Assembly: GCA_963575745.1 (NCBI GenBank)
Contig: CAUYUJ010011558.1
Location: forward strand, 720,780 to 784,779
Length of the DNA: 64,000 nucleotides
DNA from: Prorocentrum cordatum
Taxonomy: Eukaryota; Sar; Dinophyceae; Prorocentrales; Prorocentraceae
Direction: 5' to 3'
Shown here: piece by piece, positions 30,700 through 42,289 of the stretch
How positions within the stretch are numbered: the first letter of the stretch is position 1
Layout: each line of letters begins with the position of its first letter
Notes under the pieces: generated by a model
What the model was told of the DNA's origin: nothing
Seen by the model: the letters and a program-made list of their open reading frames with translations, nothing else
Databases searched by the model: none
Made by a program: the position numbers and the translations under genes

Positions 30700-33266
30700 T
30701 ATATGTATACATATATACATATATATGAAGGGTTATCTTGGGGCCGTCTTGGGACCTCGGCTGGGAGGCGCCATGGCCATCTCGGAAGCATGATGTATTG
30801 ACTCATTTGTTGTAGTCGATGTTCGCCGTGTGCTGGTGGTACTTGTCGTAGTTGCTGGCCATCCTCCTGCTCCTCGGGCGCCCTGGTGACTGCTGCGGCT
30901 GCTGGGGCGGGTGGGGCTGTCGTGTTGGTGACGCTGATGCTTCTGCTCCGGCTGGCTCTGCAATGTTCAGGTTTGCTTTGATTGCTCCTCCCTTCCCTCC
31001 TTCTCCGCCTCTCCGTGTAATTTTGTGCATGGGTAGCGTGTGTGGGCTTAGCTCACGGCCGCGTTTGGCCGACCCCACGGGCCGCTTCGCGTCGCCCTCG
31101 GCTCGTCTTCTCGTCGCCGGATGCCGGCCCTCCGATGCTGCGGGGCACGGCTGTGCCTCATCACCGTAGTTATTTCATTTACAAACTTTGGCGAGTGCTT
31201 GCACCCATACCTGCATCTCCCGCTTTTGCGGCTTGCCTGTTTTGTCCTTTCCTCCTCCGTCCTCCTCCCTCTTCTTGGTGTCTTCTCGCCCCCTTCTTTT
31301 CTGCCCGGTTTTACCAGATGAGGCGGTTCCTATCGAGACGCTTCTTTTTTATCTTGACTTGGGTTTCAAACAGAGCTCGAAGCTGTCCGGGCGACAACAT
31401 TGGATCATTTCAAGCATACGACTTTTCCGACCGGCGTAGATGCTGTAGGGTAATCCACAGCAGCCGCCGCGGTGTGGCGTTGTGTGTTGACTCCATTTGT
31501 GTTGTTTTCCCCTTTCCTCCCTCCTCCGCTGCGTTCCCCGCGTGCACTTTGCTTCTGCGAGTTCCTCTTGCCTGCGAGTGGTGCTGACGTAGCGCAGGCG
31601 TTCCGAGGCAGCGATTTTCCCCGCGCGTTGGAAGCATATGACCCAGGTGCTCGCTCCGTGATCCGAAGGCTGCGGAAGGTCATGTAGAGCAGACGCGGGC
31701 GCAAAACAAAAAATGTTGTAGTCGATGTTGTTCGTCCGGTAAGCTTACTCGGGCTTCTTTTGAGGCTCATGTTCAACTTCTCAGTGCCAACTTGGGGATC
31801 TTGGTCTTCGCGTGAGCCCCATTTGGTCTTCTTGGCGGCATCGTGGGCCCCCCATGTTCCCATCGTTGCGGGTATGTTGGGTGTCTCTTGGGGCCTCTTG
31901 GGTTGCCCTTGCGGCAGCTTTGGCCTTATTGGTGACTTCTCGGGATCACACCGCTCGATAGCTGGAGGATGTTGAGCAGGCTCGCGAATGTCAACGAAAC
32001 AGGGGTATGGATTCTGCACGATGCTGGGCAACGAAGGGTGGATTCTTGATGCATCCTCTATCCCCCGATTCTATATACGATCGATGCCTAGGCGAGCTGC
32101 CTTGATCAGCAAAGTGTATGAGCATGCAGCGACACTATATTCGGAATGGCAGCCGCCATATCACCTGCACACCTCGCTTGCATTCTCCCAGGGATGCAGG
32201 GGTTCCAGTGGGGCACTGTGACGGCCTTATTGGTCATCATCAAAACCATCCATCCCAACCCCTATTGTGACCAGGTAGTGTGGCTCTCCAAGCGTGTCTC
32301 CTCTAGGTGGAGATGGGTGCTGCGAGACTCGAAGGAGGAGGCACCTATCCCCACCTTATGGGGGTAGGTGGGCCAGCGGGGCCGAGGTTTCCCCAGAGGG
32401 GGTGGGGACGGCTTTACTTGTTAAGGCTTACGATTGTCTTCTCGGTTTGTCGTGAAACAGCGTTTCGCTAGAGTGGACGGGGAGCCATAGACCGCCAGGC
32501 AGCCGTTTCGCTTGAGACCTCCTCACAATTTATTGAGAAGTCGGGCTCTCGCCTCAATGTCGGCTACATGTTTGGTTCAGACGGCCACGATCCCTGGCAC
32601 AAAATACCTTGAGGTGCACATTTTGACGTGCTCTCGTCCCTGTCCCCCATGGCCGACCAGCTGCTCCTCGTCCCGCCTCTTCACCCTCGCTGCTATCAGG
32701 GTGCTCTGCTGGGGTACTTGTGCCCTCTTCCGGCTATCTTGGGGCTTTCTCGGGGGCCCTCTAGGCCCGCAGGGCACGATCCAGGCGACCGTGCATGAGC
32801 AAGCAATGGTTCTTCATCCTCCTGAGCCTCCTCGCGTTTTGGGGCCCTCTTGGGGCGCCCTCGGGCACTCCCGGGGGCCTCCGGGCCATCTCGGAGCCAT
32901 TCGTGGGCCGCTCCGGTCTCTCGTCCTTGGGCCTCGGAGGCCTGTCAGAGGCGCACAGGCGGGGTCGGGAAACCCAGCGCCACTGAGCCAAGCCATAACT
33001 TTTCGAAGGCGGTTCGCCTCTTGGGGACGTCGTTGGGAGGCTTCGTGGCCAAGTGGATCTTTCTGGCGCACGCTGCAGCCTCTCGAAGGTTTGTTGGGTG
33101 ATGTTGGTCCACGTTCAAGTTTCTTCAGCCATCTTGAATGCCATCGTGGACTATCTGGGACACTGCTGGAGCAAATTTAGACCAATAGATACCTCTGCCA
33201 TCTCGCTGCCATCCAGTCCATGCCCATTGTAGGGGGTATGGATGGGTCAACCTACCCCGAAAAACG
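30700..33266. other. Intronic stretch without recognised genes
   Basis: A small ATATATAC block lies at about 30,697-30,727. Degenerate CTTGGGGCC-type minisatellite sequence lies at about 31,790-31,950 and 32,690-33,120, like that at 46,750. A minus-strand frame at 31,405-32,031 is open but has no coding bias that I trust. Confidence 0.35.
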
Positions 33267-33870
33267 GCCGCAAGCCGTCTCGCTCATTCCCACCCGCCCT
33301 CCACAGAAGTAGCACCGAGTCTCAGTGCAAGGTACGCCAATACACGTGACCGCGCACATCGCGAAGCATGTCGACCCCCCAGCATCCTGAGCAAAGGCAA
33401 AGGTGCAACGGCGGCGTGGTGGTCGTCAGTGTGCATGGCGTGTTCGTGTGCACCCGCGTGTATTTACATGTACGTTTCACAGGGATGGTGGGCCCGCACG
33501 CACCAGACAAGATGCGGGCCCTCCAATAACCCCTGTCAAACCAAAGACACAAGATTCTGGCGGCGTGCGCGCACCAGGCAATACGCTGCACCGCCCCGCC
33601 GCCCCTGTCAAAAACGCATGCAGAGTGATCGCGGACCCTCGCGCATTGTCCAACATTTTGACGCAGCGTACCTGATGCATTATTTTTGGCAAATGGTTTG
33701 GGGGGTAGTCAGCATGGTTCCTGATCGGCCGCCGGCCGAATTGGGGAGGGGGTATTTGTCAAAAGGACCAGTCGTCACCCAACGGGAACGCCACAAGCTG
33801 TCTCGCTCACTCCCACCCGCACTGCCGGCATAAAAGGAGCACCCGAGACTCAGTCTAGGCAAATGTCGCC
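33267..33870 (+). repeat. Direct duplication about 520 bp apart
   Basis: About 33,267-33,334 and 33,789-33,870 share GTCTCGCTCA(T/C)TCCCACCCG and CGAG(T/A)CTCAGT. Between them a 70 bp piece with GCACCAG(A/G)CAA and CCCCTGTCAAA is also doubled. Confidence 0.6.
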
Positions 33871-33899
33871 ATCGGATGGACATGCATTGGGAACCAATA

Positions 33900-34409
33900 C
33901 AGACGCCATGTGAGTGACGCTCGAGAGATTCGGATGCGCCAAGCGTGCCTTGTGCGCTGCGTGGACCAGGTGCGCCAGGTGTCCCATGGGCCTAAGCGCG
34001 CAAGTTGCGCCTGATGTGCCAGATGCGCCAGGTGGTCTACATTCGCTATGCGCGTCCCCTGCTCCAGCTGTGCCAGGGGAACGACGAGCACAGACTGCAC
34101 AGGTGCGCCAGAGCGAGTGGCAACACGCATCGGGCACTATGCTTCGTTTGCGCGTCATCTCGCCAATGTGCCACACCGTGGTTCTCCTGTGAGTTCCAGC
34201 GCATGCGCACGTCGACGCGTGGCCTGCGTTGGGGTGCATAGGCCGCGACGAGCCCCCATCCTCTCAAGCGGTGCCCAAGTGGGCCCCGACGCTCTCCTGG
34301 ATTCAGCAGTCGCGGAGCCGGGCTGCGAGCTCCCCCTGGCGGCCGCGCAGGCGCTCGGCCCGCTCGCAGACCTGCTCGGGGCCTGCAGGTCGCGGAGCAG
34401 CTCCTCCCT
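33900..34409. other. Intronic stretch, short GCGCCAGG repeats
   Basis: Loose tandem words such as TGCGCCAGGTG recur at about 33,935-34,040. No gene. Confidence 0.4.
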
Positions 34410-34732
34410 TCTGGGCCGTGGAGCTGCTCGACCCGGTCGCCGTGCTGCTCGTCCGGGCCGCGAAGTCGCTGTTCCCAGTGGCTGCGGAGTTGGCCGACCC
34501 CGTCGTTGCATTGCTCGCCGTGGTGACCACTTGAGCCGGCCGTCGCTGTGGTCGAAGAGATGGTCGGCTCGGTCGTGGGCCTCGCCTTCCTGGTCCTGGT
34601 GGTGCTCGACCGGTCGGTCACAGGGCTCTTCGTCTCCGTGGCCGCAGTGCCGCTCTTCGTGCTCGGCCTGATGTTATTCGCGCTGCGGGCGGCCCGGTCT
34701 TCCTGGTCGGGAAGCTGTTCGGCCAGTTGGTC

Positions 34733-34918
34733 TCGACTAGACGTAAGAGTGACCCCTCGCTGGAGTGACCTTTGGTGCGGAGCCAATGGGGTCCCCCGAT
34801 GGCCGAACGCGATGCGATGATAGCGTCTTGCGCGCTTGTGTGTTGGTCCCCCCGCGGCCCTCGAAAAGCCGCCCACCAGAGGTCACTCTTACCCAGGGGC
34901 CGCTCCTGCGTGTAGCCG
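34733..34918. mobile_element. MITE-A copy 2
   Basis: This is the best preserved pair of arms in the family: CTAGACGTAAGAGTGACCCC at the left and GGTCACTCTTACCC..CGTGTAG at the right, about 44 bp with few mismatches. It interrupts the 42 bp minisatellite. TCGA on the left and CCG on the right are shared with copy 1 and so belong to the element. Confidence 0.75.
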
Positions 34919-36896
34919 TTTGGTCGGGAAGCTCCTCGTTCTCGTGGTCGCGGAGCCGCTCCTCGTGCTCGGCTTGTGGTCGTGGGGCCGCTCCTCGGGC
35001 TGGGCCTGAAAATCACGGCGCGGCTCGTCGGGTCGATGGGCTGCTCGCCTGAGTGATCGTGGCAGCGGTCTTCGCGATTGCACGGGTGGTCAACGCCGCA
35101 CACTCTCGGACGCGTTGCCACACAATCGGACCGAGGTGTAGGATCGGGTCTGTCCGGGGAGGGTGTCGCAGCTGGAGCGGCGCGACGCGCTCGCGCTGGG
35201 GCTGCGGCTGGGCGAGGACACCAAGGGGCCCTTCGAGCATCGCTTCCAGTTCGGCGCGGGCACGGGGGACCAGAATCATCGCGGTGCCGGAGCTTGTCGT
35301 CGTGATCCTGGATGCGATCCCCATGACTGGAGCTTGTCGTCGTAGTCCCGGCCGCGATTTGCGTGACGCTGGAGGCCGTCGCGTTGCTGGACGCATTCCC
35401 CGTGACGCTGGAGCCTGTCGTCGTGCTGCGGGTCACGATCCTCCCGACGCAGGAGTTTGTCGAGAAGTTCGTCCTCGTGGTCGTGGATATGTTCTCCCTG
35501 GTGTTAGACCTGGTTCTCCTGGTGGTCGGGGAGCTGCTCGTCCAGTCGGCTGGGAAGCTCCTGGTCGTCGTCGCGGAGCCGCTCTTCGTGATGTTGGAGT
35601 TTGTCGTCGCGCTGCCGGACGCGATCCCCGCGGCGCCGGAGCTTGTCGTCGCGATGGTGGACGCGTACCAGGTGAAACTGGTTGTCGTCGTGATTCTGGG
35701 CGCGATCGGCGTGGCGCTGGAGCTCGCTGTCGCGCTGCAAGTCGCCATCCCCGTGACGCCTGAGTACGTCGACGCGCTGCCGAACCCGAACCTCGTGACG
35801 TCGCGCAGCTGGGCGCGATCCCCGTGACCCTGGATCTAATCGTCGTGCTTCTGGAAGCGATTTGGGGCCGCTAGGGTATGGCGTCACGGTGTTGGACGTG
35901 GTCGCTTCGGTGACCGCGGAATTGCTTGTCAATGCGCGCCTATCATCATGGATCCTGGCCTGCTGGCCGAACTCTTCCTGGCACTGCTCAAACTGGTTTT
36001 CGTGGCGGAGTCAAGAAAGGCCAAGAAGCTCGACGTCGACACCGCGATGCCGAAGCCCGTGCGCCAGTACCTGACCGTCGCGTTGTCTTGCTTCTGGGTT
36101 CGATAACCGAGCCGCTGGAGCTTGTCGTCGTGCTGCTGGGTGCGTTCCTTGTGACTCTTGAGCTTGTCGTCGTGGTGCAGTGCCGGCCGCGATCTACGTG
36201 GCGTTGGAGCTCTTCGTCGCGCTGTTGGACGGAATCCCCATTGCCGTCGCCCTGCGGGACGCGATCTTTGTGACGCTGGTTGTCGTCGCGCTTCTGGACG
36301 AGATTTGCGTGGCGTTTGAGCTCGTCGTCGCGCTGCCTGTTGACATCTCCGAGACGCCAGGGCTTGTCGCCGCGATGCCGAAAGCGAACTTCGAGAAACA
36401 CGACCTTGTCGTCGCGTTGCTGGACGCGATCTACGTGACGCTGGAGCTTTCCGTCGTGCTGCTGGACGCGATTTATGAGACGCTAGAGCTTGGCGCCACA
36501 GCGTTCGACGTGATCACCCCGATGATCGCGGAGCCGCTCGTCTCGTGGAGTCGATGGAACTCGGCCTGGTCGACGGGCTCGGGCCGGCGGGGCTGCTCGC
36601 AGAGTTGTTCGCTCACGTAGCTACTTCGGCCCCGTCGTGGCGCCGCCTGCCCTTCTTTCGCGGCGACTCGCATCACGAACCCCATGGGGCTGCGCCTCGC
36701 AGTGTCGCCCTGGTTGAGGAGCTGATGGCAGAGCCCGCGCTGGGCAGGCTTGGAGGGTGGCCCCCGGAGCGCGGGGGTCGTGTTCGGCCATGTCTCGGCG
36801 TTGCTCGCCGTCATCGCAGCGCCCCGCGTCGCCTCGCGGCCTGCGTCGGGGTGCCTTGGCAAGGGTCTTGCTCTGCTCGGCGGCGAGCGAGGGGGC

Positions 36897-37060
36897 GAAG
36901 TGAAAAGGAGAAGACCCTCTTAGAAAGCGGCTGACTTCAAGAAGCCCTCGCGCCTTCTGAGAAGTGTTCTGTGTCTGTGGGGGAGGCTTTGAACACTTCT
37001 CAGAAGGCTGGGGGACTTCCGAGCCTTCTGAGGAGGCCCGCTTCTTTTCACTTCCCCCCC
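36897..37060. mobile_element. MITE-B copy 2
   Basis: The outer arms GAAGTGAAAAGGAGAAG and CTTCTTTTCACTTCC pair. An inner perfect 17 bp stem, CTTCTGAGAAGTGTTC against GAACACTTCTCAGAAG, surrounds a short loop at 36,946-37,010. It shares GCCTTCTGAGAAG with copy 1 at 1,233. Confidence 0.7.
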
Positions 37061-38060
37061 CCCCCCGCGTTCGCCGCCAACCCGGGGTGTCATGACGTGC
37101 TCGCGCCTGTGTTCGCGGAGCCGCTCATCCTCAAAGTCGCGGACTGCCCTGGAGGTAGACTCGGCCTCTGTGGTCGGGAAGCGTATCATCATACTGTTCG
37201 TGGAGCTGGTCGCCACGCGGGCCGCAGAGCCGTTCACCGTGGACCTGCCATTGTCATCGTGCTTCTGGGCGCGATCACCGCGACGCCGGAGCTCGTCGTC
37301 GTGCTGCTGGATGCGATCCCCGTGACGCTGGAGCTTCTCGTCGTGGTGCCTACCGCGTTCTGCGTGGTGCTGGAGTTCGTTGTCGCGCTGCTGGACGCAT
37401 CCCCCGTGACAGTGGAGTTTGTCGTCGTGCTGCTGGACGCGATCCTCGCGTCGCCGGAGCTATTGGGAAACTCGTTCTTTGCGGTCGTGGATGCGGTCAC
37501 CCAGCCATTGGACTTGATCTTCGTGGCCGGCGTCCAGTTGATCGGGGGCCCTCTTCGTACTTGTACTCGCGGAGCCGCCCGTCGTGCCCAACCTGCACGT
37601 CGCGGAGCCGATCGTCCTCGCATTGGCGGGGCTGCTCCTCGCGGTGGGCTTGAAGTTTGGACGTGAGTGCCATGGTGACCGCGGAACTGTTCGCCACGGT
37701 GCGCAACCTGATCGCGGAGCCGATGGAGTTCGGCCTGGTCGGGGGGCTCGGCGTGGCAGCGGCTCGCCCTGCCGCGCGGATGTCGGCCCAGTCGCAGGGC
37801 AGGTCGCCCTCATCGCCGTGCCTTTCTCCGCGGTGCCCGGCCTATTCGTGGAATTGCTCGTGGAATTCGCAACCCTGGTGTTCGTAGAGCTGCCGGTCGC
37901 AGGGCTCGGCGTGGGCGCGACGCACATTATCGAAATCGCCCTGGTGGCGATTTTGGTCACCCTCGTCGGGGGGCACTTCGTCGTGGGGCTTGTCCTGGTG
38001 GAGTTTTGCGCCTTCTCCGTTGGGCCCCCGTGATCGTGGCAGAGGTCTTCGCGATTGCGT

Positions 38061-38949
38061 TGGAGGTCGCAGGAGGGAGGGAGGGTGCACATACGATGGT
38101 ATTGACATGCCTTTCGGCGCGCAGGGCTCGATCATTGGCGTGCTATTGTGTTTCTTCGCGCCCACCGTGTCCACATGGCGATGGTTCGGGCGTTAATCGT
38201 GATTTTCGGCCAGGTCTTGGCCCTGCTCGTCGTCGTCGGTGCGCCCCTGCGTCACGCAGTCCAGGGTGCTGTTCGTGGAGCTGCTTACCATGGCTTGCTG
38301 CGCGCCCAGCTCAGTTGCCATGCCGCCACACGAGTACTTGATTCACCCGCTCGTAGGCCGCCCTGGCCCATCGCGTTGTGAATTGCAATGATCGGGCGGA
38401 CGAGCTGGGCGCCCGCCGTGACATTTCCGATCGGTGCGCGCCCCAATCCCACATAGACGCTGCTGTTGATGATTCTGCATGGGGTCGCCACTAACCCGCG
38501 CCTAGCGATGATCTTTGCCGCCCACGAGTGCGGTGGCCGTGGCGTTGTCTTCGCGCGCCCACAAGCTTTCTGACCGTTCAGGCCGATGCGCGTCCAATTT
38601 CCATCTTCTCGCCGTCCCAGACGCAGCGAGTGTGGTTTCTGTGCGCGTGTCGTGGGTTGTCCATTGCATTGTGTGTGGTACGCAGTGTTGTTCGATGACT
38701 GCTGCATCTAGCGTTGGCGCTGCAGTCTTCTGTCTCGGTGCAGGGCTTTGCTACGATTTGAGGGTCGATTGAGATCTTGGCAGTTCTTGCACTGCGTGGT
38801 TCCTGGGTCCTCCTTTGTACAGTAATGAGGTTTGTTGTTCCAGGCCGTGTTTTTTGTTTGTCGCATCGTTTTCCAAGCACACCTCGCACCCCTCAGGCAC
38901 GCGATGGTATGATAGTATCCGCTGCACCCGCTTGAAACTATAATGGTGG
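38061..38949. other. No supported gene
   Basis: Intermediate composition. Near 38,870-38,940 the sequence CACCCCTCAGGCA(C)GCGATG recurs at about 41,150 and belongs to the M module family. Confidence 0.4.
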
Positions 38950-39345
38950 AGTTCGTGAGGTGTCCCCATTGCTCACATGCGCGTGTGACCGCGCAATATG
39001 GATGCTTTATGGTGAGGCTGTGTGTTTATTTCGTGTTTTCTCCCGCGAATGTGCGACACTTTAGTTTCTTGTCCCGCCGTCTTTCCCCTCGTTTTCCTGT
39101 TTTCGTGATTGCATCTTGGCGTGTAAACCACCAGTTCTTCCTGAATGCAGGCTGGTTTTTCTAGGAACGAACAGTCTCGCGCATCAGCCATGCGTGGTAC
39201 CTTGTCTACTAGAACTGATGAGATGTGTGTGGCTGCTGGGTCCTTGCGCGTCTGACCGCCCTGTATGGTTTTCTTTAGAGTGAGGATGCATCGGTAGGTT
39301 GCGCGTTCTCTCGCTAACGTGCCACATTGTTTGTTATTGTTCCTG
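38950..39345. repeat. M module, first copies
   Basis: A module of about 270 bp contains CTTCCTGAATGCAGGCTGG, TTCTAGGAACGA, CTGGGTCCTTGCGCGTCTGA and GAGTGAGGATG. Related copies lie at about 40,690-40,960 and 40,960-41,110. Fragments near 38,975 and 42,325 carry only the GCGTCTGACC...GTGAGGATG tail. On - the 39.1 kb copy is open (DARDCSFLEKPACIQEELVV), while the other copies carry stops. Confidence 0.65.
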
Positions 39346-39384
39346 TGCCCCTCCCTTTCTTGCCCCCCTTTTTCCCCAACCATT

Positions 39385-40700
39385 TTGTGGTGGTGGGCCA
39401 TCGTTTTGAGGAGACGGTCCCGCATTCTTCTCTCATTTCCTTTATCGCCCCTTCCTCCCTCTTCCCGTCACCCCCGCGATGCTGGCACACCCCCCACACG
39501 CTTCGTTGCCCCAGAGGGAGCTCCACCGAAGGCCCCAGTGGGATGTCAGCATGCGTTTGCAACACCCAATACAGCGTTTCGTGGCCCCGTACAGAACCCC
39601 ACCGAAGGCCCCAATGGGGTTGCACACGCGCGCCCGCCACACCCAGTACACCGCTTCGTTGCCCGATGGGGAATCCCACCGAAGGCCCCAGTGGGGGTGC
39701 CCGCATGCGCCCGCCACACGCAGTACAGCGCTTCGTGGCCCCATAGGGATCTCCACCGAAGGCCCCTGTGGGGGTGCCCGCCTGCGCCCGCCACACCCAG
39801 TATACCGCTTCGTGGCCCCAGGCCACCGAAGGCCACAATGGTGGTGCCCGCATGCGCCCGCCACGCCCAGTACAGCGCGCGTCGTGGCCCTACGGCCCCA
39901 GTGGGGTGCCCGCGTGCGCCCGCCACACCCAGTACACCGCTTCGTGGCCCCATAGGGAGCTCCACCGAAGGCCCCTGTGGGGGTGCCCGCATGCGCCCGC
40001 CACACCCAGTACAGCGTTCCGTGGCCCCATATGGAGCTCCACCTGAGGTCCAGGTGGGGGTGCCCGCATGCGTCCGACACACCCATTACAGCGCGTCGCT
40101 GCCCCATAGGGTGCTCCACCGAAGGCCCCTTTGGGGGTGCCAGCATGTGCCCGCCACACCCAGTGCAGCGCTTCGTGGCCCCACAGGGAGCTCCACCAAA
40201 AACCCCAGTGGGGGTGCCCGCATGCGTCCGCCACACCCAGTACAACCGAAGGCCCCTTGTGGGGGCGCCCGCACGCGCACGCCACACCCAGAACAGCGCT
40301 TCGTGGCCCCATAGGGAGCCCCACAGATGGGCCCAGTGGAGCCCGCGTGCGTCTCCCCCACCCAGTACAGCGATTCGTGGCCCCAAAGGGAGCTCCATCG
40401 AAACTCTCAATTTGCAGCCCGCATGCGTCGCCCCCACCGAGTACAGCGTTCCGTGGCCCAATAGGGAGCTCCACCCGAAATCCCAATGGCGCAACCCGCA
40501 TGCGTCTCCCCCACCCAGTACAGCGCTTCGTGGCCCCACAGGGAGCTCCACCGAAGATTCCAGTGGCGCAGCCCGCACGCGCCGCCCCACCCAGTACAGC
40601 TTTTCGTGGCCCTATAAGGGGGTTTCGCCGAAGACGATACCTACAACTGCGGTTTTCACAACTGCATATGGTTGGGTCTTTCGCCAGGCTAATGCTTTGC
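39385..40700 (+). mobile_element. Composite array element, copy A
   Basis: The left end holds TCGTTTTGAGGAGACGGTCC, a C/T-rich stretch and CCCGTCACCCC. About 14 tandem units of about 77 bp follow, with GGCCCCATAGGGAGCTCCAC, CGAAGGCCCC, GTGGGGGTGCCCGCATGCG and CCACACCCAGTACAGCG. The right end holds TGCGGTTTTCACAACTGCAT and TCTTTCGCCAGGCTAATG. The ends match copies B and C. It codes for nothing and carries no terminal inverted repeats that I can see. Confidence 0.75.
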
Positions 40701-41110
40701 CACATGGCGTGTCTACCACCAGATCGTCCTGAATTCCGGCTGGTTCTTCTAGGAACGAACCGTCTCGCGTATCAAGTTTGTTTTGTACCTTGAATTATAG
40801 AGGTGATGATAGGTGTGGCTACTGGGTCCTTGCAAGTCTGACCGCTCATTATGGCTTTCCTTACGGTGAGGATTAATATTTGTGTGGTGCGTTCTCTCGA
40901 ACACGTGCCACACCGTATTTTTCCTGTCCCTTGTTCTGTTCCTCTTTCTCCTGTTTTATGTTCTGCCTCTTGGTGTGTATATTACCAGCTCTTCCTGAAT
41001 TCAGGCTGGTTATTCTAGGAACGAGCCGGCTCGCATATCAGCCCTGCGCAGTACCTTGTATCCTAGAGCTGATGAAATGTGTGGCTGGTGGTTTTTTTTT
41101 AGGGCTGTAG
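40690..41110 (+). repeat. M module, two tandem copies
   Basis: GTCCTGAATTCCGGCTGGTT at about 40,725 and TTCCTGAATTCAGGCTGGTT at about 40,995, each followed by CTAGGAACGA and matching flanks. They fill the gap between the inverted elements A and B. Confidence 0.7.
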
Positions 41111-41199
41111 TGACGTGGCTGCTCCAGGCCTCGCAGGTCGGGCAGATCTTGCACCCCTCAGGCAGTCGATGCTATGATTGCAGTCGTGGCAGTCCTTTG

Positions 41200-42285
41200 G
41201 AAAATAAGCCTGGCGAAGGACCCAACCATATGCAGTAGTGAATACCGCAATTGTGAATATCTTTTTCGGTGGCGCTTCCCATGGGGCCACGACCCGTGCA
41301 AGGGGTGCGCCGGAATGTGTGGCGGGGTATACGGCACGAACGATGGCAACAAGTCTGAATGTCTTGGGTCTGGCGGACGCATGTGGGCACACCCATTGGG
41401 GCCTTCTGTGGAGTTCCCTATGGGGCCACGAAGCGCTGTTCTGGGTGTGGCGGACGCATGCGGGCACCCCCACTGGGGCCTTCGGTGGAGCTCCCTGTGG
41501 GGGGGGGGCCATGGAACGCTGTGCTGGGTGTGGCGGACGCAAGCGGGCACCCCCACTGGGGCCTTCGGTGGAGCTCCCTATGGCCACGAAGCGGTGTAAT
41601 TGGTGTGGCGGACGCATGCGGGCACCCTCACTGAGGCCTTCGGTGGAGCACCCTATGTATGGGGCAACGAAACGCTGCACTGGGTGTGGCGGGCACATGC
41701 GGGCACCCCCACTGGAGCCTTCGGTGGAACTCCCTATGGCGCCACGAAGCGCTGTACTGGGTGTAGCGGGCGCATGCGTGCACCCCCGCTGAGGCCTTCG
41801 GTGGAGCTTCCTATGGGGCCGCGAAGCGCTGTTCTGGGTGTGGCGTGCGCGTGCGGGCACCCCTTTGGGGCCTTTGGTGGAGCTCCCTTTGGGGCCACGA
41901 AGCGCTGTACTGGGTGTAGCGGGCGCATGCGTGCACCCCCGCTGAGGCTTTCGGTGGAGCTTCCTATGGGGCCACGAAGCGCTGTTCTGGGTGTGGCGTG
42001 CGCGTGCGGGCACCCCCGCTGGGGCCTTCGGTGGAGGTCCCTATGGGGCCACGAAACGCTGTACTGGGTGTGGCGTTGCATGCGTGCACCCCACTGGGGC
42101 CTTCGGTCGAGCTCCCTATGGCATGGGGCCGCGCAACGCGTGATGAGTGTGCCCAAGTGGGGGGGGGACGGGCGGAGGGATGAGGAGGAGGAGGAGGAGG
42201 AGGAGGAGGAGGAGCGGAGAGGAGGAACGCGGGGATTGTCTCTTCAAAACGAGGACCCAACACCACAGGACTCTTGGGAAAATCA
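41200..42285 (-). mobile_element. Composite array element, copy B (inverted)
   Basis: The reverse complement of copy A: it starts at CCTGGCGAAGGACCCAACC with TGAATACCGCAATTGTGAAT, runs through about ten 77 bp units, and ends with a GGA/CCT-rich stretch and TCTCTTCAAAACGAGGACCC. A and B therefore face each other across the M modules. Confidence 0.75.
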
Positions 42286-42289
42286 ACCG

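Larger units (their letters stand above)
34410..38060 (-). repeat. 42 bp minisatellite; minus strand encodes heptads
   Basis: A unit of 42 bp recurs, degenerate, over more than 3 kb. On + it reads VVVLLDAIPVTLEL. On - it reads DDKLQRHGDRVQQH, exactly two heptads with Leu and Val seven residues apart. Minus frames stay open at 35,504-35,932 and 35,988-36,401 and include RDDKLQHHEERLRDDD. The frame shifts between blocks, so there is no single long ORF. It could be a decayed or intron-split coiled-coil gene, or only a repeat. MITE-A and MITE-B copies interrupt it. Confidence 0.7.

Noticed and set aside
30697-30727. TATA-like ATATATAC block as a promoter
   Set aside because: It lies inside the putative hydroxylase intron, and dinoflagellates are not known to use a TATA box in the usual way.
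39319-40732. Long frames through the 77 bp arrays with RRPQWGCPHA-like repeats
   Set aside because: The unit is not a multiple of three and all frames on both strands look alike, so there is no protein selection.
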